Shown: positions 8,615 to 22,814 of the stretch, piece after piece
How positions within the stretch are numbered: the first letter of the stretch is position 1
How the letters are laid out: every line of letters starts with the position of its first letter
DNA from: Ramlibacter sp.
Lineage (GTDB): Bacteria > Pseudomonadota > Gammaproteobacteria > Burkholderiales > Burkholderiaceae_C
DNA length: 37,848 bases
NCBI GenBank assembly: GCA_021323335.1
Contig: JAJTCN010000062.1
Location: forward strand, 1 to 37,848
Direction: 5' to 3'
Made by a program: the position numbers and the translations under genes
The notes under the pieces: model-generated
What the model was told of the DNA's origin: nothing
Database searches by the model: none
Seen by the model: the letters and a program-made list of their open reading frames with translations, nothing else

Positions 8615-9385
8615 TCAGCTTGCCCCGGTCGTCTTCGGTTCGGGGGACGCCGTCTTGCCCAGCTCGTCTTCCGCCGGCTGGAGAACCGCCAGCAGGTCCG
8701 ACGTGGTCCGCAGGATCAGGCCCGCCCCGGCCTCCCGGAGTTCCCGTTCGGTGCCGAACCCGCACAGCACGCCCACGGTCTGCGCGCCGGCGGCGACGCC
8801 CGTGCGCACGTCGATGGTGGTGTCGCCGATCATCAGGCAGGAGGCCGGGTCCACACCCATCTGCTGGGCCGCGTACAGCAGCGGCTCCGGATGCGGCTTC
8901 ATCCGCCGGGTGGTCTGGGCGCCGACGACCGCCTTGAACAGGTGGCGCACCTCGTAGTGCTCGAGGAAGCGCTCCACCCGGGGCGCGCTGCCGGTGGAGA
9001 TGGTCACCATGGGGTAGTGTTCGGCCAGCTTGACCAGCATCTCCTTCACGCCGGCCATCATCTCGTGCGGAACTTCGTCGAGCGCTTCCGGATTGCGCGT
9101 GTGGCCGGGGTCCTCGCCGCGCTGGCGGGTGGCCTTGATCCGTTCGCGCAGGCGCGACACGGGGACGTCCAGGCCCAGGCGGTCGAGCAGGGCATAGGCG
9201 CCGTGGACCGGGGTTTCCAGGCCCATGACCACCTGCCGGGCCACCAGTTCGCCGCGCCGGCCGCTGACGCCGGGGATCGCGTCCAGCATCTTCGCGAGCT
9301 GGGCGACGATATGGTCGTCGGTATCGGAGATGGTGCCGTCGACGTCGAAGCAGAGGGCGCGGATGCGGGTCAGGTCCAGGGGCAT
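8615..9385 (-). CDS. HAD-family phosphatase (phosphoglycolate phosphatase-like)
   Basis: 256 aa. All four HAD motifs are visible: I FDVDGT (nucleophile D14, acid/base D16), II TISTGS, III the Lys in MKPHPEP, and IV MIGDTTIDV. A helical cap lies between motifs I and II, as in the Gph/PGP subclass, so a small phosphorylated metabolite is the likely substrate. The start at 9385 gives the usual short lead before motif I. An ATG at 9478 would add 31 residues with no family counterpart; neither start has a good ribosome site. It stands alone between the esterase and the divergent collagen-like lipoprotein gene. Confidence 0.87.
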   Translation of the reverse strand: MPLDLTRIRALCFDVDGTISDTDDHIVAQLAKMLDAIPGVSGRRGELVARQVVMGLETPVHGAYALLDRLGLDVPVSRLRERIKATRQRGEDPGHTRNPEALDEVPHEMMAGVKEMLVKLAEHYPMVTISTGSAPRVERFLEHYEVRHLFKAVVGAQTTRRMKPHPEPLLYAAQQMGVDPASCLMIGDTTIDVRTGVAAGAQTVGVLCGFGTERELREAGAGLILRTTSDLLAVLQPAEDELGKTASPEPKTTGAS

Positions 9386-9400
9386 CGTCAGGAGCAATGA

Positions 9401-11365
<1,965 letters not shown>

Positions 11366-11380
11366 GGGTGGGCCGCCGGC

Positions 11381-11845
11381 CTAGCTTTTCCTGGCCGATC
11401 GCGCGCGGCGCTTCGGAGCTTCCTCATGCGCAGCCGCATCGTCGACCGCCAGCGGACCGTCGAAGGTTCCCTGCAGTGTTTCAATGTTCACCGCGTCCGG
11501 GCGGTGCGGCAGTTGCACCTGCAGTCCGATCGGACCCCGCGTCACCCGCACGCGCATGACGTCCCCGCCGACTTCGCGGCGATAGTCGTAGACACCCAGT
11601 TGCCAGACTTCGGCCGCCTCGTGCAGGCGGTGGGTGCCCAGCACGTTGCCGATGCGCTTTCTCAGGCTGTTCCGTTCGACCTGCATGGCCTGGACGCGCG
11701 CGAACAGGGCGTCCACGCTGCGCCGGTCGCCGCCTTCACGGCTGAGTTCGAAGGCCTGGGTCAGCAGGACGCTCTCCTGCTCGACCAGCTCCGAGACGCG
11801 GGAACGCAGTGTTGCAATACTTTCGTCTTGGACCATGCAGGCCAT
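11381..11845 (-). CDS. Coiled-coil hypothetical protein
   Basis: 154 aa. Residues about 6-68 are a long amphipathic helix (repeated Leu/Val heptads with Arg/Glu, for example LRSRVSELVEQESVLLTQAF), likely a coiled coil. They are followed by a small beta-rich region (DYRREVGGDVMRVRVTRGPI) and a basic Lys/Arg-rich tail (KRRARSARKS). I do not recognise the family. The start could be 11845 (MACMVQ) or 11836 (MVQ); no clear ribosome site supports either. The gene converges with the FAD dehydrogenase, 15 bases apart, and is divergent from the cyclodeaminase homologue. Confidence 0.6.
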   Translation of the reverse strand: MACMVQDESIATLRSRVSELVEQESVLLTQAFELSREGGDRRSVDALFARVQAMQVERNSLRKRIGNVLGTHRLHEAAEVWQLGVYDYRREVGGDVMRVRVTRGPIGLQVQLPHRPDAVNIETLQGTFDGPLAVDDAAAHEEAPKRRARSARKS

Positions 11846-12031
11846 TTTGGGGCGTACGCCCTGGATGGGAGCAGGTCCGCAAGCCGCTTGCCCGTCGGTG
11901 ATGTACTCACAGTAAGATTTCGTTCGTGGCCGCAAGACGCGCGCCAGCCGGGTCCAAGCAGACACCCGGTCCCCCCGGAAGACGTTTCGTCCAAGCCTGC
12001 TCCGTTGCCCCTCGCGGGGATGGAGTGCGCC
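11846..12031. promoter_or_regulatory. Divergent intergenic region
   Basis: These 186 bases between the coiled-coil gene and the cyclodeaminase homologue must contain both promoters. I see no convincing operator or terminator in it. Confidence 0.35.
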
Positions 12032-13024
12032 ATGTCGAACGAAACCGTCCTGCTGGGCCGCACCGATGTGCTGGCGGCCCTCTCGCCGCCAGACTGCATC
12101 GATCGCATCGAAGCTGCCTTTCGCGAGGCCGCCCTGGGACGGGTTGCCGCGTCCGGCATCCTGGGGATGCATGCCCCGGCCGGCAGCTTCCACGTGAAAG
12201 CCGGACTGCTGGAGGACGCCGCGCCCTGGTTCGCCGCCAAGGTCAACGCCAATTTCCCGATGAATCCGGCGCGGTCCGGCTTGCCGACGATCCAGGGCGC
12301 CGTCCTGCTGTTCCATGCCGGGGATGGCCGTCTGCTGGCCGTCATCGACTCGACGGCGCTGACGGCGCTGCGCACGGCCGCCGCGACCGCCGTCGCGGCG
12401 CGTTACCTGGCCCGGCCATCCAGCAGAACCTTGTTGATCTGCGGTTGCGGCGCGCAGGCGCTCGAGCAGTTGCGCGCGCTGTCGTGCGTCACGGGCGTGG
12501 ACACCGTGCTGGGCTTCGACCTGGATGGGGGCCAGGTGAGGGCGTTCGCGGCAGCGGCCGAACGTGCGACGGGCCGAGTGGTCCAGGTTGTCGGCGACCT
12601 CGAAGCCGCGGTGCGCCGCAGCGACATCATCGTGACCTGCACGCCCGCGAAGCACAGCTTCCTGCGCCGCGACATGGTCGCGCCCGGCACCTTCGTCGCC
12701 GCGGTGGGCGCCGATCACGAGGACAAGCAGGAGCTGGCGCCGGACCTCATGGCCGCCGCGAAGGTCGTCACGGACTTCACGGACCAGGCCTGCCGCATCG
12801 GCGACCTGCACCATGCGATCGCCGCCGGCGCCATGCAGGCAGGCGACGTGCACGCGGAGCTCGGCGAACTGGCCGCCGGCCTGAGGCCCGGCCGTACCGG
12901 CGAGGACGAGATCACCATCTTCGATTCCACCGGGACCGGGCTGCAGGACGTGGCCGCGGCGATCGCCGTCTACCAGGGCGCACTCCGGGCCGCGGACCGC
13001 CCGCGCGCCTTCTCCTTCGGCTGA
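12032..13024 (+). CDS. Ornithine cyclodeaminase/mu-crystallin family protein
   Basis: 330 aa. NAD(P)-binding protein of the OCD/mu-crystallin family; members include ornithine and lysine cyclodeaminases, alanine dehydrogenases of this type and ketimine or imino-acid reductases. Visible are the substrate-binding Lys region (FHVKAGLL, K56, and AAKVN), R114 in TALRTAA, and the Rossmann motif CGCGAQA (137-143). The C-terminal D-x-TG motif is FDSTGTGLQD. The specific reaction cannot be assigned. GGAG six bases before the ATG at 12032 decides the start over an upstream ATG at 12020. Confidence 0.88.
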   Translation: MSNETVLLGRTDVLAALSPPDCIDRIEAAFREAALGRVAASGILGMHAPAGSFHVKAGLLEDAAPWFAAKVNANFPMNPARSGLPTIQGAVLLFHAGDGRLLAVIDSTALTALRTAAATAVAARYLARPSSRTLLICGCGAQALEQLRALSCVTGVDTVLGFDLDGGQVRAFAAAAERATGRVVQVVGDLEAAVRRSDIIVTCTPAKHSFLRRDMVAPGTFVAAVGADHEDKQELAPDLMAAAKVVTDFTDQACRIGDLHHAIAAGAMQAGDVHAELGELAAGLRPGRTGEDEITIFDSTGTGLQDVAAAIAVYQGALRAADRPRAFSFG

Positions 13025-13035
13025 GCGTCGGCAAC

Positions 13036-13749
13036 CTAGCCGGCGAGCCCCACGAACACGTTCTGCACGTCGTCATGCGCGTCGATGGCGGCCAGGAAGG
13101 CCTCCACCTCCTGCAGCTCCGCGGGCGACAGGCTGGCCGGATCGACCGGGTTCTTCGCCTTGTAGCCCAGCTTGGCGGAGAGCACGGTGAAGCCTTGCGC
13201 GGGCAACGCGCGGCTCACCAGGTCGAGGTCGGTGGCGTCGGTCAGGAACAGCGTGGTGCCTTCCTCCTCGCCCGGCTCGAAGTCCTGCGCGCCGGCTTCG
13301 ATGGCGGCCAGCTCGGGATCCGCCCCCGGCTGGGCGGCCTCGGCTTCGATCATGCCGACGTGGTCGAAGTCCCAGGAGACCGAGCCCGACGTGCCCAGCT
13401 GGCCCTTGCGGAACAGCACCCGCATCTCGGGCGCCGTGCGGTTGACGTTGTCGGTCAGGCATTCGACCATCAGCGGCACCCGGTGCGGCGCGAAGCCCTC
13501 GTAGATGACGTGCTCGAAGTGCACCGTCTCGCCGGTGAGGCCGGCGCCCTTCTTGATGGCCCGGTCCAGAGTGTCCTTGGGCATCGAGGCCTTGCGCGCC
13601 TGCTCCACCACCAGCCGCAGCCGTGAATTGCTGGCGGGGTCGGCGCCGCTGCGCGCGGCCACCATGATGTCCTTGGCCAGCCGGCCGAACAGCTTGCCCC
13701 TGGCGTCGGCGGCTTGCGCCTTGCCTTTGGCCTTCCATTGCGCGCCCAT
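13036..13749 (-). CDS. YebC/PmpR family protein
   Basis: 237 aa, full-length three-domain YebC/PmpR fold. Family members act as DNA-binding regulators or, as shown for several, as translation factors that relieve ribosome stalling. The N-terminus ([19 protein letters not shown]) lacks the AGHSKWANI form typical of the main YebC and is closer to the YeeN-like group (MGRKW). Later motifs are typical: [30 protein letters not shown], and GSVSWDFDH. It may be a second copy besides a canonical YebC elsewhere. An AGGAAG site precedes the start. It converges with the OCD homologue, 11 bases apart. Confidence 0.92.
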   Translation of the reverse strand: MGAQWKAKGKAQAADARGKLFGRLAKDIMVAARSGADPASNSRLRLVVEQARKASMPKDTLDRAIKKGAGLTGETVHFEHVIYEGFAPHRVPLMVECLTDNVNRTAPEMRVLFRKGQLGTSGSVSWDFDHVGMIEAEAAQPGADPELAAIEAGAQDFEPGEEEGTTLFLTDATDLDLVSRALPAQGFTVLSAKLGYKAKNPVDPASLSPAELQEVEAFLAAIDAHDDVQNVFVGLAG

Positions 13750-13828
13750 GTCGATCTTCCTGAAATGAGCGGCAAGTTTCTCAGATTCCGGAAAGGGCCC
13801 CTGCGCGCGCGTCCCCGACAATGGGCGG

Positions 13829-14314
13829 ATGAGCGAAACCGAAGACGACGGCGGGAAGATCGCCGAAGCCAGGCTGTGGCGGGACAACGGCTGGACCGCG
13901 CGCGTCATCAAGAACGACGACGATGACGGCTGGGCCGTGGCCATGACGCCGGACGGCCAGGTGGAGCCGGCCCTGGTGGGCCCCTGGACGATGGGCCGCG
14001 ACAAGAAGAACCCCAAGCCGCTCGACACCGCGGCCTTCAACACGCTGGTCAAGACCGCGGCGGAGTTCGTCCGCCGGCACGAGCAGCAATTGCACGCCAC
14101 CCTGCACCAGCGCGTGGAGATCGACCACCGCGGCGAGCGCGTGGAAGTGCGGCTGGACATCGAGCCGGACGAGGAAAACCCGACCGCGCTGCTGCGGGCC
14201 ATGGATGCCGGCGGGACCTTGCTGGCGGAAGTGAAGGTGCCGCCGTCGTTCAAGTTGACGCGCGGCAGTGCGTCGAAGTGGGCGGAGGCGGGGTTCGGCG
14301 CGAAGGTGGGGTGA
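13829..14314 (+). CDS. Conserved hypothetical protein
   Basis: 161 aa, soluble, acidic at the N-terminus ([10 protein letters not shown]), no signal peptide or membrane segment. Segments [19 protein letters not shown] and [17 protein letters not shown] look like a conserved core rich in Trp and Gly, followed by a helix ([17 protein letters not shown]). I do not recognise a family with known function. It is divergent from the YebC gene (79-base gap) and converges on the LysR gene seven bases away. Confidence 0.75.
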   Translation: MSETEDDGGKIAEARLWRDNGWTARVIKNDDDDGWAVAMTPDGQVEPALVGPWTMGRDKKNPKPLDTAAFNTLVKTAAEFVRRHEQQLHATLHQRVEIDHRGERVEVRLDIEPDEENPTALLRAMDAGGTLLAEVKVPPSFKLTRGSASKWAEAGFGAKVG

Positions 14315-14321
14315 AGCCCCT

Positions 14322-15227
14322 TCACTCCCGTCCGAACAGCTCCCGCAGCAGCGCCCGCAACCACTGCTGCGCCGGATCCCGCGCCGTGCTCGCATGCCAC
14401 ACCAGCCGCACATCGTAGTGCGGCGCGAACGGCAGTTCCCAGGCCTGCACGTTCGGCAGGCTGGCGGCGTACATGGCGGGGACGATGGCCAGGAGGTCGG
14501 AGGTGGTCACCAGTTCCGGCAGCGCGCCGAAGTGCCGCGCCCGCAACACGACGCGGTCGGCCAGCTTCAGGCCGACCAGCATGTCCTCGACGCTGCTGTG
14601 GAAGGTGGCGGTCGGCGCGGCCACCGCAAGCGACGCGCCGGCCAGTTGGGCCTGCGTAAGCGTCTTGCCGCGGCGGCCGGACGGCGGCTTCCAGCCCTTG
14701 CAGGTGATGGCGACGTACTGCTCGCGGAACAGGCGTTCGGCATGGATGCCGCGCTGGCGCGGCTCCAGGATGCCGACGGCGCAGTCGATCTCGCGCGCCT
14801 CCAGTGCGCCCGCCACCGCGGCGCCGGCCACCGAAATGTTCGTCACGCGGGTATGCGGCGCGCGCTGGCGCAGGGCCGCCGTCAGGCGCGGCAGGAACAG
14901 CATCTCGCCCAGGTCTGACAGCGACAGCCGCCAGGTGCTGCGGCTTTGCTGCGGGTCGAAGTCCTCCACGCCGGTGACCACCGCCTCGAGGGAGAGCAGG
15001 TGGGCGACCACGGCCGGCGCCACCTGGGCGCAAAGCCGCGTGGGCTGCAGGCCCGTGGGAGAGCGCACGAAGAGGTCGTCGCCGAAGAAATGGCGCAAGC
15101 GCGCCAGCGCATTGCTGGTGGCCGACTGCGACAGCGACAGCGCGCGGGCCGCGCCGGTGACGGAGCCGGCGCGATGGATCGCGGCCAGGACGCGCAGCAG
15201 GTTGAGGTCGAGCTGGCGGAAATTCAT
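14322..15227 (-). CDS. LysR-family transcriptional regulator
   Basis: 301 aa. The N-terminal winged helix-turn-helix is intact ([20 protein letters not shown], then [20 protein letters not shown]), followed by a periplasmic-binding-protein-like effector domain. The regulator is divergently placed 129 bases from iorA, the standard LTTR layout, so it most likely controls the ior/TRAP/cyclase operon in response to a pathway metabolite. The start at 15227 opens directly on the conserved [11 protein letters not shown]. An in-frame ATG 30 bases upstream would add ten residues ([10 protein letters not shown]) and cannot be excluded. NodD/SyrM-type members have the same N-terminus. Confidence 0.93.
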   Translation of the reverse strand: MNFRQLDLNLLRVLAAIHRAGSVTGAARALSLSQSATSNALARLRHFFGDDLFVRSPTGLQPTRLCAQVAPAVVAHLLSLEAVVTGVEDFDPQQSRSTWRLSLSDLGEMLFLPRLTAALRQRAPHTRVTNISVAGAAVAGALEAREIDCAVGILEPRQRGIHAERLFREQYVAITCKGWKPPSGRRGKTLTQAQLAGASLAVAAPTATFHSSVEDMLVGLKLADRVVLRARHFGALPELVTTSDLLAIVPAMYAASLPNVQAWELPFAPHYDVRLVWHASTARDPAQQWLRALLRELFGRE

Positions 15228-15243
15228 GCGTTGGTTTTCAGGG

Positions 15244-15305
15244 TTCACCCTGGGCATTGACGCGGTGAATGTACCCCATCGACACAATGGATTCGCCAAA
15301 TGGGG
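15244..15305. promoter_or_regulatory. Candidate LysR operators between regulator and iorA
   Basis: Two inverted repeats lie in the 129-base divergent gap: TTCACC-N14-GGTGAA at 15244-15269 and CCCCAT-N20-ATGGGG at 15274-15305. Dyad sites between an LTTR gene and its divergent target are where recognition and activation sites are expected. Assignment is by position and symmetry only. Confidence 0.45.
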
Positions 15306-15356
15306 GACAGCTGAGTAAATTCGGCGCGTCCAGCGTCGTTTCCAGCTCCCCCCGCC

Positions 15357-17527
15357 ATGGCCGAAAGATCTTTTGCTGCCGAAGTCCGCAAGCTGCGCCT
15401 GGGCGCCGGCGAGGAGTTCCATGGCGAAGGCATCCTGGCCGTGACCAAGGCGCTGCTGCAGTCCGGCGTTTCGTATGTCGCCGGCTACCAGGGCGCGCCG
15501 ATCTCGCACCTGATGGACGTGCTGACGGACGCCAATGACATCCTGAAGGAACTGGGCATCCGCTTCGAGCACAGCGCGTCGGAAGCCACGGCCGCGGCAA
15601 CGCTCGCGGCGTCCGTCAACTACCCGCTGCGCGGCGCCGTCACCTTCAAGGCGACGGTGGGAACCAACGTGGCGTCCGATGCCATCGCCAACCTCGCCTC
15701 CGGCGGCGTGACCGGCGGGGCGCTGATCATCGTGGGCGAGGACTACGGCGAGGGCTCCAGCATCATGCAGGAGCGCTCGCATGCCTTCGCGATGAAGTCG
15801 CAGGTGTGGCTGCTCGACCCGCGTCCCAACCTGCCGAGCATCGTGCGCGCGGTGGAGCAGGGCTTCGAGCTGTCGGAGGCGAGCCGCACGCCCGTGATGC
15901 TCGAACTGCGCATCCGGGCCTGCCACGTGCATGGCAGCTTCGTCGCCACCGAGAACCGCCGGGCCGACTTCACGCTGAAGGAGGCGATGGAGCAGCCGCG
16001 CCGCGATGTCGGGCGCATCGCGCTGCCGCCTTCCACCTACCTGCACGAGCAGGAAAAGGTCACGCAGCGCTGGCCCGACGCGGTACGCTTCATCCAGGAG
16101 CGCGGCCTCAACGAGTTCTTCGCGGAAGACGCGCAGGACTTCGGCATCGTGCTGCAGGGCGGCCTCTACAACGGCGTGCTGCGGGCCCTGGAACTGCTGG
16201 GCCTGGCGGATGCCTTCGGCCAATCGCGCATCCCGCTTTACGTGCTGAACGTGACCTACCCGCTGGTGGATGCGGAGTTCACGCGCTTTTGCGCCGGCAA
16301 GCGCGCCATCCTGATCGTGGAGGAGGGCCAGCCCGATTTCATCGAGCAGGCGGTGCACGCCATCCTGCGCAAGGCCGACGTGCAGACCCGGCTGCATGGC
16401 AAGGACGTGCTGCCGATGGCGGGCGAATACACCGGCGGCGTTCTGGTCAAAGGCATCGCGCGCTTCATCGAAAAGCAGGCACCGGCCCTGCTGGAGGGCC
16501 GCACGCTGCCCGCCGCGGCGAGCTCCCTTGCGGCGCTGGAGGGCCATCCGAAAGCCATTGCCATCCACGACGCCACGACGCAGGTGCACGGTCGTCCGCC
16601 GTCCTTCTGCACCGGCTGCCCCGAGCGGCCGATCTTCACCGCCATCAAGCTGGTCGAGCGCGAGCTGGGGACGCACCACATCAGCTGCGACATCGGCTGT
16701 CACCTGTTTTCCATCCTCCCGCCCTTCAACATCGGCGCCACCACCATGGGTTACGGCCTGGGCTGGGCGGGCGCGGCAGCGTTCAATACCGAAGAGACGT
16801 CGAAGCGCACCCTGTCCATCATGGGCGACGGCGGTTTCTGGCACAACGGCCTCACCAGCGGGGTGGGCAACGCGGTGTTCAACCAGACCGACAACGTGCT
16901 GGTGGTCATCGACAACGGCTATTCGGCGGCCACCGGCGGGCAGGACGTGCTGTCCTCCAAGGCGAGCAACCCGATTCGCGCGACCAACCATCCGATCGAG
17001 AAGGCGGTGCGCGGCGTGGGCGTGGAATGGGTGCGCACGGTGGACAACACCTACAGCCTCTCGCGCATGCGCGACGCGCTGCGCGAGGCGCTCACGACGC
17101 CGGCCAAGGGGCCGAAGGTCATCGTCGCGTCGTCGGAGTGCATGCTGAACAAGCAGCGGCGCGAGAAGCCGCTGGTGCGCAAGGCCATCGGCGATGGCCA
17201 GCGCGTCGTGCGCGAGCGCTTCGGCATCGATCCCGACACCTGCACCGGCGACCACTCCTGCATCCGGCTGTCCGGCTGCCCCTCGCTCACCATCAAGCCC
17301 AATCCGGATCCGCTGCGCCGCGACCCCATCGCCGCCGTGCTGGACAGCTGCGTGGGCTGCGGCCTGTGCGGCGAGGTCGCCGACGCCGCCGTGCTGTGCC
17401 CTTCCTTCTACCGCGCCGAGATCATCAACAACCCGACGCGCTGGGACCGCTTCAAGGAGCGTGTCCGCGGCGCCGTGATCGGCTGGCTGCAAGCGCGCAT
17501 CGACCGGCGGCTGGAGGGACTCGCTGC

Positions 17528-17531
<4 letters not shown>
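15357..17531 (+). CDS. iorA: Indolepyruvate:ferredoxin oxidoreductase, alpha subunit
   Basis: 724 aa. Thiamine-diphosphate enzyme that oxidatively decarboxylates aryl-pyruvates to acyl-CoA with ferredoxin as acceptor. The N-terminal pyrimidine-binding domain begins GYQGAPISHLMD, and the central TPP pyrophosphate motif is MGDGGFWHNG followed by DNGYSAATGGQD. FCTGCPERP carries the conserved cysteine loop. The C-terminal ferredoxin-like part contains C-x5-C-x5-CP (about 629-642) and C-x2-C-x2-C with a later CP (from about 665). The first cluster motif is shorter in Cys than in archaeal IorA, which may affect cluster binding. The start is preceded by few useful bases, but the ATG at 15357 fits. 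It overlaps iorB by ATGA. Confidence 0.92.
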
Positions 17532-20451
<2,920 letters not shown>

Positions 20452-20464
20452 CGGGAGCCGCCTG

Positions 20465-21784
20465 ATGTCCGCCTGGGTCATTGCCGCATGGCTGATGCTG
20501 GGCGGGTCCACGGTGCTGCTGTTCATCGGCATGCCGGTGGCCTTGACCTTCATCACCGTCAACATCGTCGGCGCGTATGTCTACATGGGTGGCGAAGCGG
20601 GACTCGCGCAGCTGGCCCGCAGCAGCGTCAGTTCGATCACCGCGTTTTCGCTCACGCCCATCCCGCTGTTCGTGCTGATGGGCGAAGTCCTGTTCCACAC
20701 GGGCCTCGCCCTCAAGGTGATCGAGGGCATCGAGCGGCTGATCCGGCGCGTGCCGGGGCGGCTGGCCGTCGTGGCAGTCGTGGCGGGCACCGTGTTCTCG
20801 GCGATCTCCGGTTCCACCATCGCCACCACGGCGATGCTGGGCTCGCTGATGCTGCCGGTGATGCTGTCCAAGGGCTACCACCCCACGCTCGCCACCGGTC
20901 CCATCATGGCGATCGGCGCCGTGGACATGCTCATTCCGCCGTCGGCGCTGACGGTGCTGCTGGGGTCGCTGTCGGGCATCTCCATTTCGAAGCTGCTGAT
21001 CGGCGGCGTGATGCCCGGCCTGATCCTGTCCGTGGCTTTCGTGCTCTGGATCGTGTTGCGCGTGCGCTTCGCCCCGCACCTGGCCCCTGCCACCGAGGAC
21101 CAGCCCGGCTACACCGGCTGGGAGCGCTGGAAGCCCTTCTTCCTGTACGTGCTGCCGACGCTGTCGATCTTCGGCATCGTCGTCGGCGCTCTCGCGCAGG
21201 GCTGGGCGACGCCCACCGAATGCGCGGCGCTGGGGGCCTTCGCCACGCTGGTGCTGGCCGCCTGCTACCGCGCACTGAGCTTCGACGCGCTGCTGAAGGC
21301 GCTGAAGGGCACGGCGGCCATCTCGGGGATGATCCTCTTCATCATCCTGGGCGCCACCACGTTCGCGCAGATCCTGTCCTTCTCCGGCGCCAGCAACGGC
21401 CTGGTGCAGCTGATCATGGGGCAGGGCTGGTCCACCGGCGCCATCGTGGCCGGGATGATGCTGATGCTGATCTTCCTGGGCATCTTCGTCGACCAGGTCA
21501 GCATGATGATGATCACGCTGCCGATCTTCATGCCCATCGTGCAGGCCCTGGCGATCGACCCCGTCTGGTTCGGCGTGATGTTCCTGATCTGCATGCAACT
21601 CGGCCTGTTGCTGCCGCCGCACGGCCTGCTGCTCATGACGATGCGGGGCGTCGCCCCGCCCTCGGTGACCATGGCGCACATCTTCCGGGCCGTCGTCCCC
21701 TATGTGCTCATGAGCCTGCTGCTGCTTGCCGCCGTGTTCTGGTTGCCGGGGATCGCGACCGGACTGCCCAGGCGCTTTGGCTAG
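20465..21784 (+). CDS. TRAP transporter large permease (DctM family)
   Basis: 439 aa, about 12 membrane segments. The DctM signature regions are present: FVLMGEVLFHTGLA, FSAISGSTIATTAMLGSLML, a long IPPSALTVLLGSLSG region and LGIFVDQVSMMMITLPIFMP. It is the sodium-coupled transport channel subunit of the TRAP system. A GGGAG lies before the start. The position between iorAB and the cyclase suggests import of the operon's substrate, probably an organic acid. The reading frame is intact. Confidence 0.95.
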   Translation: MSAWVIAAWLMLGGSTVLLFIGMPVALTFITVNIVGAYVYMGGEAGLAQLARSSVSSITAFSLTPIPLFVLMGEVLFHTGLALKVIEGIERLIRRVPGRLAVVAVVAGTVFSAISGSTIATTAMLGSLMLPVMLSKGYHPTLATGPIMAIGAVDMLIPPSALTVLLGSLSGISISKLLIGGVMPGLILSVAFVLWIVLRVRFAPHLAPATEDQPGYTGWERWKPFFLYVLPTLSIFGIVVGALAQGWATPTECAALGAFATLVLAACYRALSFDALLKALKGTAAISGMILFIILGATTFAQILSFSGASNGLVQLIMGQGWSTGAIVAGMMLMLIFLGIFVDQVSMMMITLPIFMPIVQALAIDPVWFGVMFLICMQLGLLLPPHGLLLMTMRGVAPPSVTMAHIFRAVVPYVLMSLLLLAAVFWLPGIATGLPRRFG

Positions 21785-21817
21785 CACGATCCCCGCCTCC
21801 CCGCGAAAGGAATCATC

Positions 21818-22801
21818 ATGGGATCCCTGCTCACAACGCGCGGCTTGCTGCGCACCGGTCGCGTCGCCGCCGCCGCGGCCCTCGCGGCAGCTTGTCTTGG
21901 CTGCGCGGCGCCCGCCGCCGGCCCCGGTGGCGCGGGCCGCGCGGCTGCCCTCGTGGGGACGTTGAAGGACGCCCGGATCGTCGACCTGTCCCATACCTGG
22001 GAAACCGAGTCGCCCGTGGCTTCGGTGAACCCGAAGTACGGCTTTGCCCTGAGCGCCACCCATGGCAAGACCCGGGGTTCGTTCAACGACGCCGGGCAGC
22101 TCTCCTTCGCGTCCGAGGAAATGCAGTGGAGCGGGCAGCACGGCGCGCCCAGCATCGACGCGATCGGGCACATCGGCCGGGATGGCAAATTGTTCGGCGG
22201 GGTGGATGCGGAGCGTGCCACTTCCCATCCCGCCGGCATCGGCGCGGCGGGCGTGGGCGCGCACCTGGCGATCGACCAGTTCCCGAGCGACCTGCTGGTC
22301 AACCGCGGCGTGCTGCTCGACGTCGCCCGCGTCGTGCAGGGCGACGGCCGGCCCCTGCCGGCGAACTTCGAGATCACCGCGGCCCATCTCGAGCAGGCCG
22401 CGCGCGCACACGGCGTGCAATTGCGGCGCGGCGACACGGTCTTCATCCGCACGGGGTGGGGCGTTCATTTCAAGGGCAACCCGGGCCTCTACAGCGGTGA
22501 AGCCTCGCCCGGCCCGGGGCTGGACGCGGCCGAATTCCTGATTCGCTCGGGCGCCCGCATCGTGGGCAACGACACGCTGACCTTCGAGAAGCGGCCGCCC
22601 GTGGTGATGCAGCCCCGCCTGCAGGTCTTCCCCGTCCACATGCGCCTGATTGCGGATGCCGGCGTCTACATCGTCGAGAACCTCGATCTCGAGGAACTCT
22701 CGGCGGCAAGGGCCTACGAGTTCGCCGTCGTGGTCCCGCCGCTGAAGGTCAAGGGCGGGACCGGATCGGCCGTACGCATCTTCGCGCTCTTGCCGAGGTA
22801 G
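21818..22801 (+). CDS. Exported cyclase-family hydrolase with an atypical metal motif
   Basis: 327 aa. The N-terminus is a signal peptide with a CLGC near residue 29, probably a lipoprotein or a secreted protein. The rest belongs to the cyclase superfamily, which includes kynurenine formamidase and isatin hydrolase. The substrate pocket begins with VDLSHTWE. The metal-binding stretch reads H108-GAPSI-D114-AIG-H118; the usual family pattern has GTH or GTQ between the first His and the Asp, and that residue is replaced here (A-P-S with one extra position). Residues RTGWGVHF and PGLDAAEFL are typical. AAGGA precedes the start. As the last gene of the ior/TRAP operon it could hydrolyse a cyclic amide or ester precursor in the envelope. 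Confidence 0.82.
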   Translation: MGSLLTTRGLLRTGRVAAAAALAAACLGCAAPAAGPGGAGRAAALVGTLKDARIVDLSHTWETESPVASVNPKYGFALSATHGKTRGSFNDAGQLSFASEEMQWSGQHGAPSIDAIGHIGRDGKLFGGVDAERATSHPAGIGAAGVGAHLAIDQFPSDLLVNRGVLLDVARVVQGDGRPLPANFEITAAHLEQAARAHGVQLRRGDTVFIRTGWGVHFKGNPGLYSGEASPGPGLDAAEFLIRSGARIVGNDTLTFEKRPPVVMQPRLQVFPVHMRLIADAGVYIVENLDLEELSAARAYEFAVVVPPLKVKGGTGSAVRIFALLPR

Positions 22802-22814
22802 TCCGCCGGTCCGC

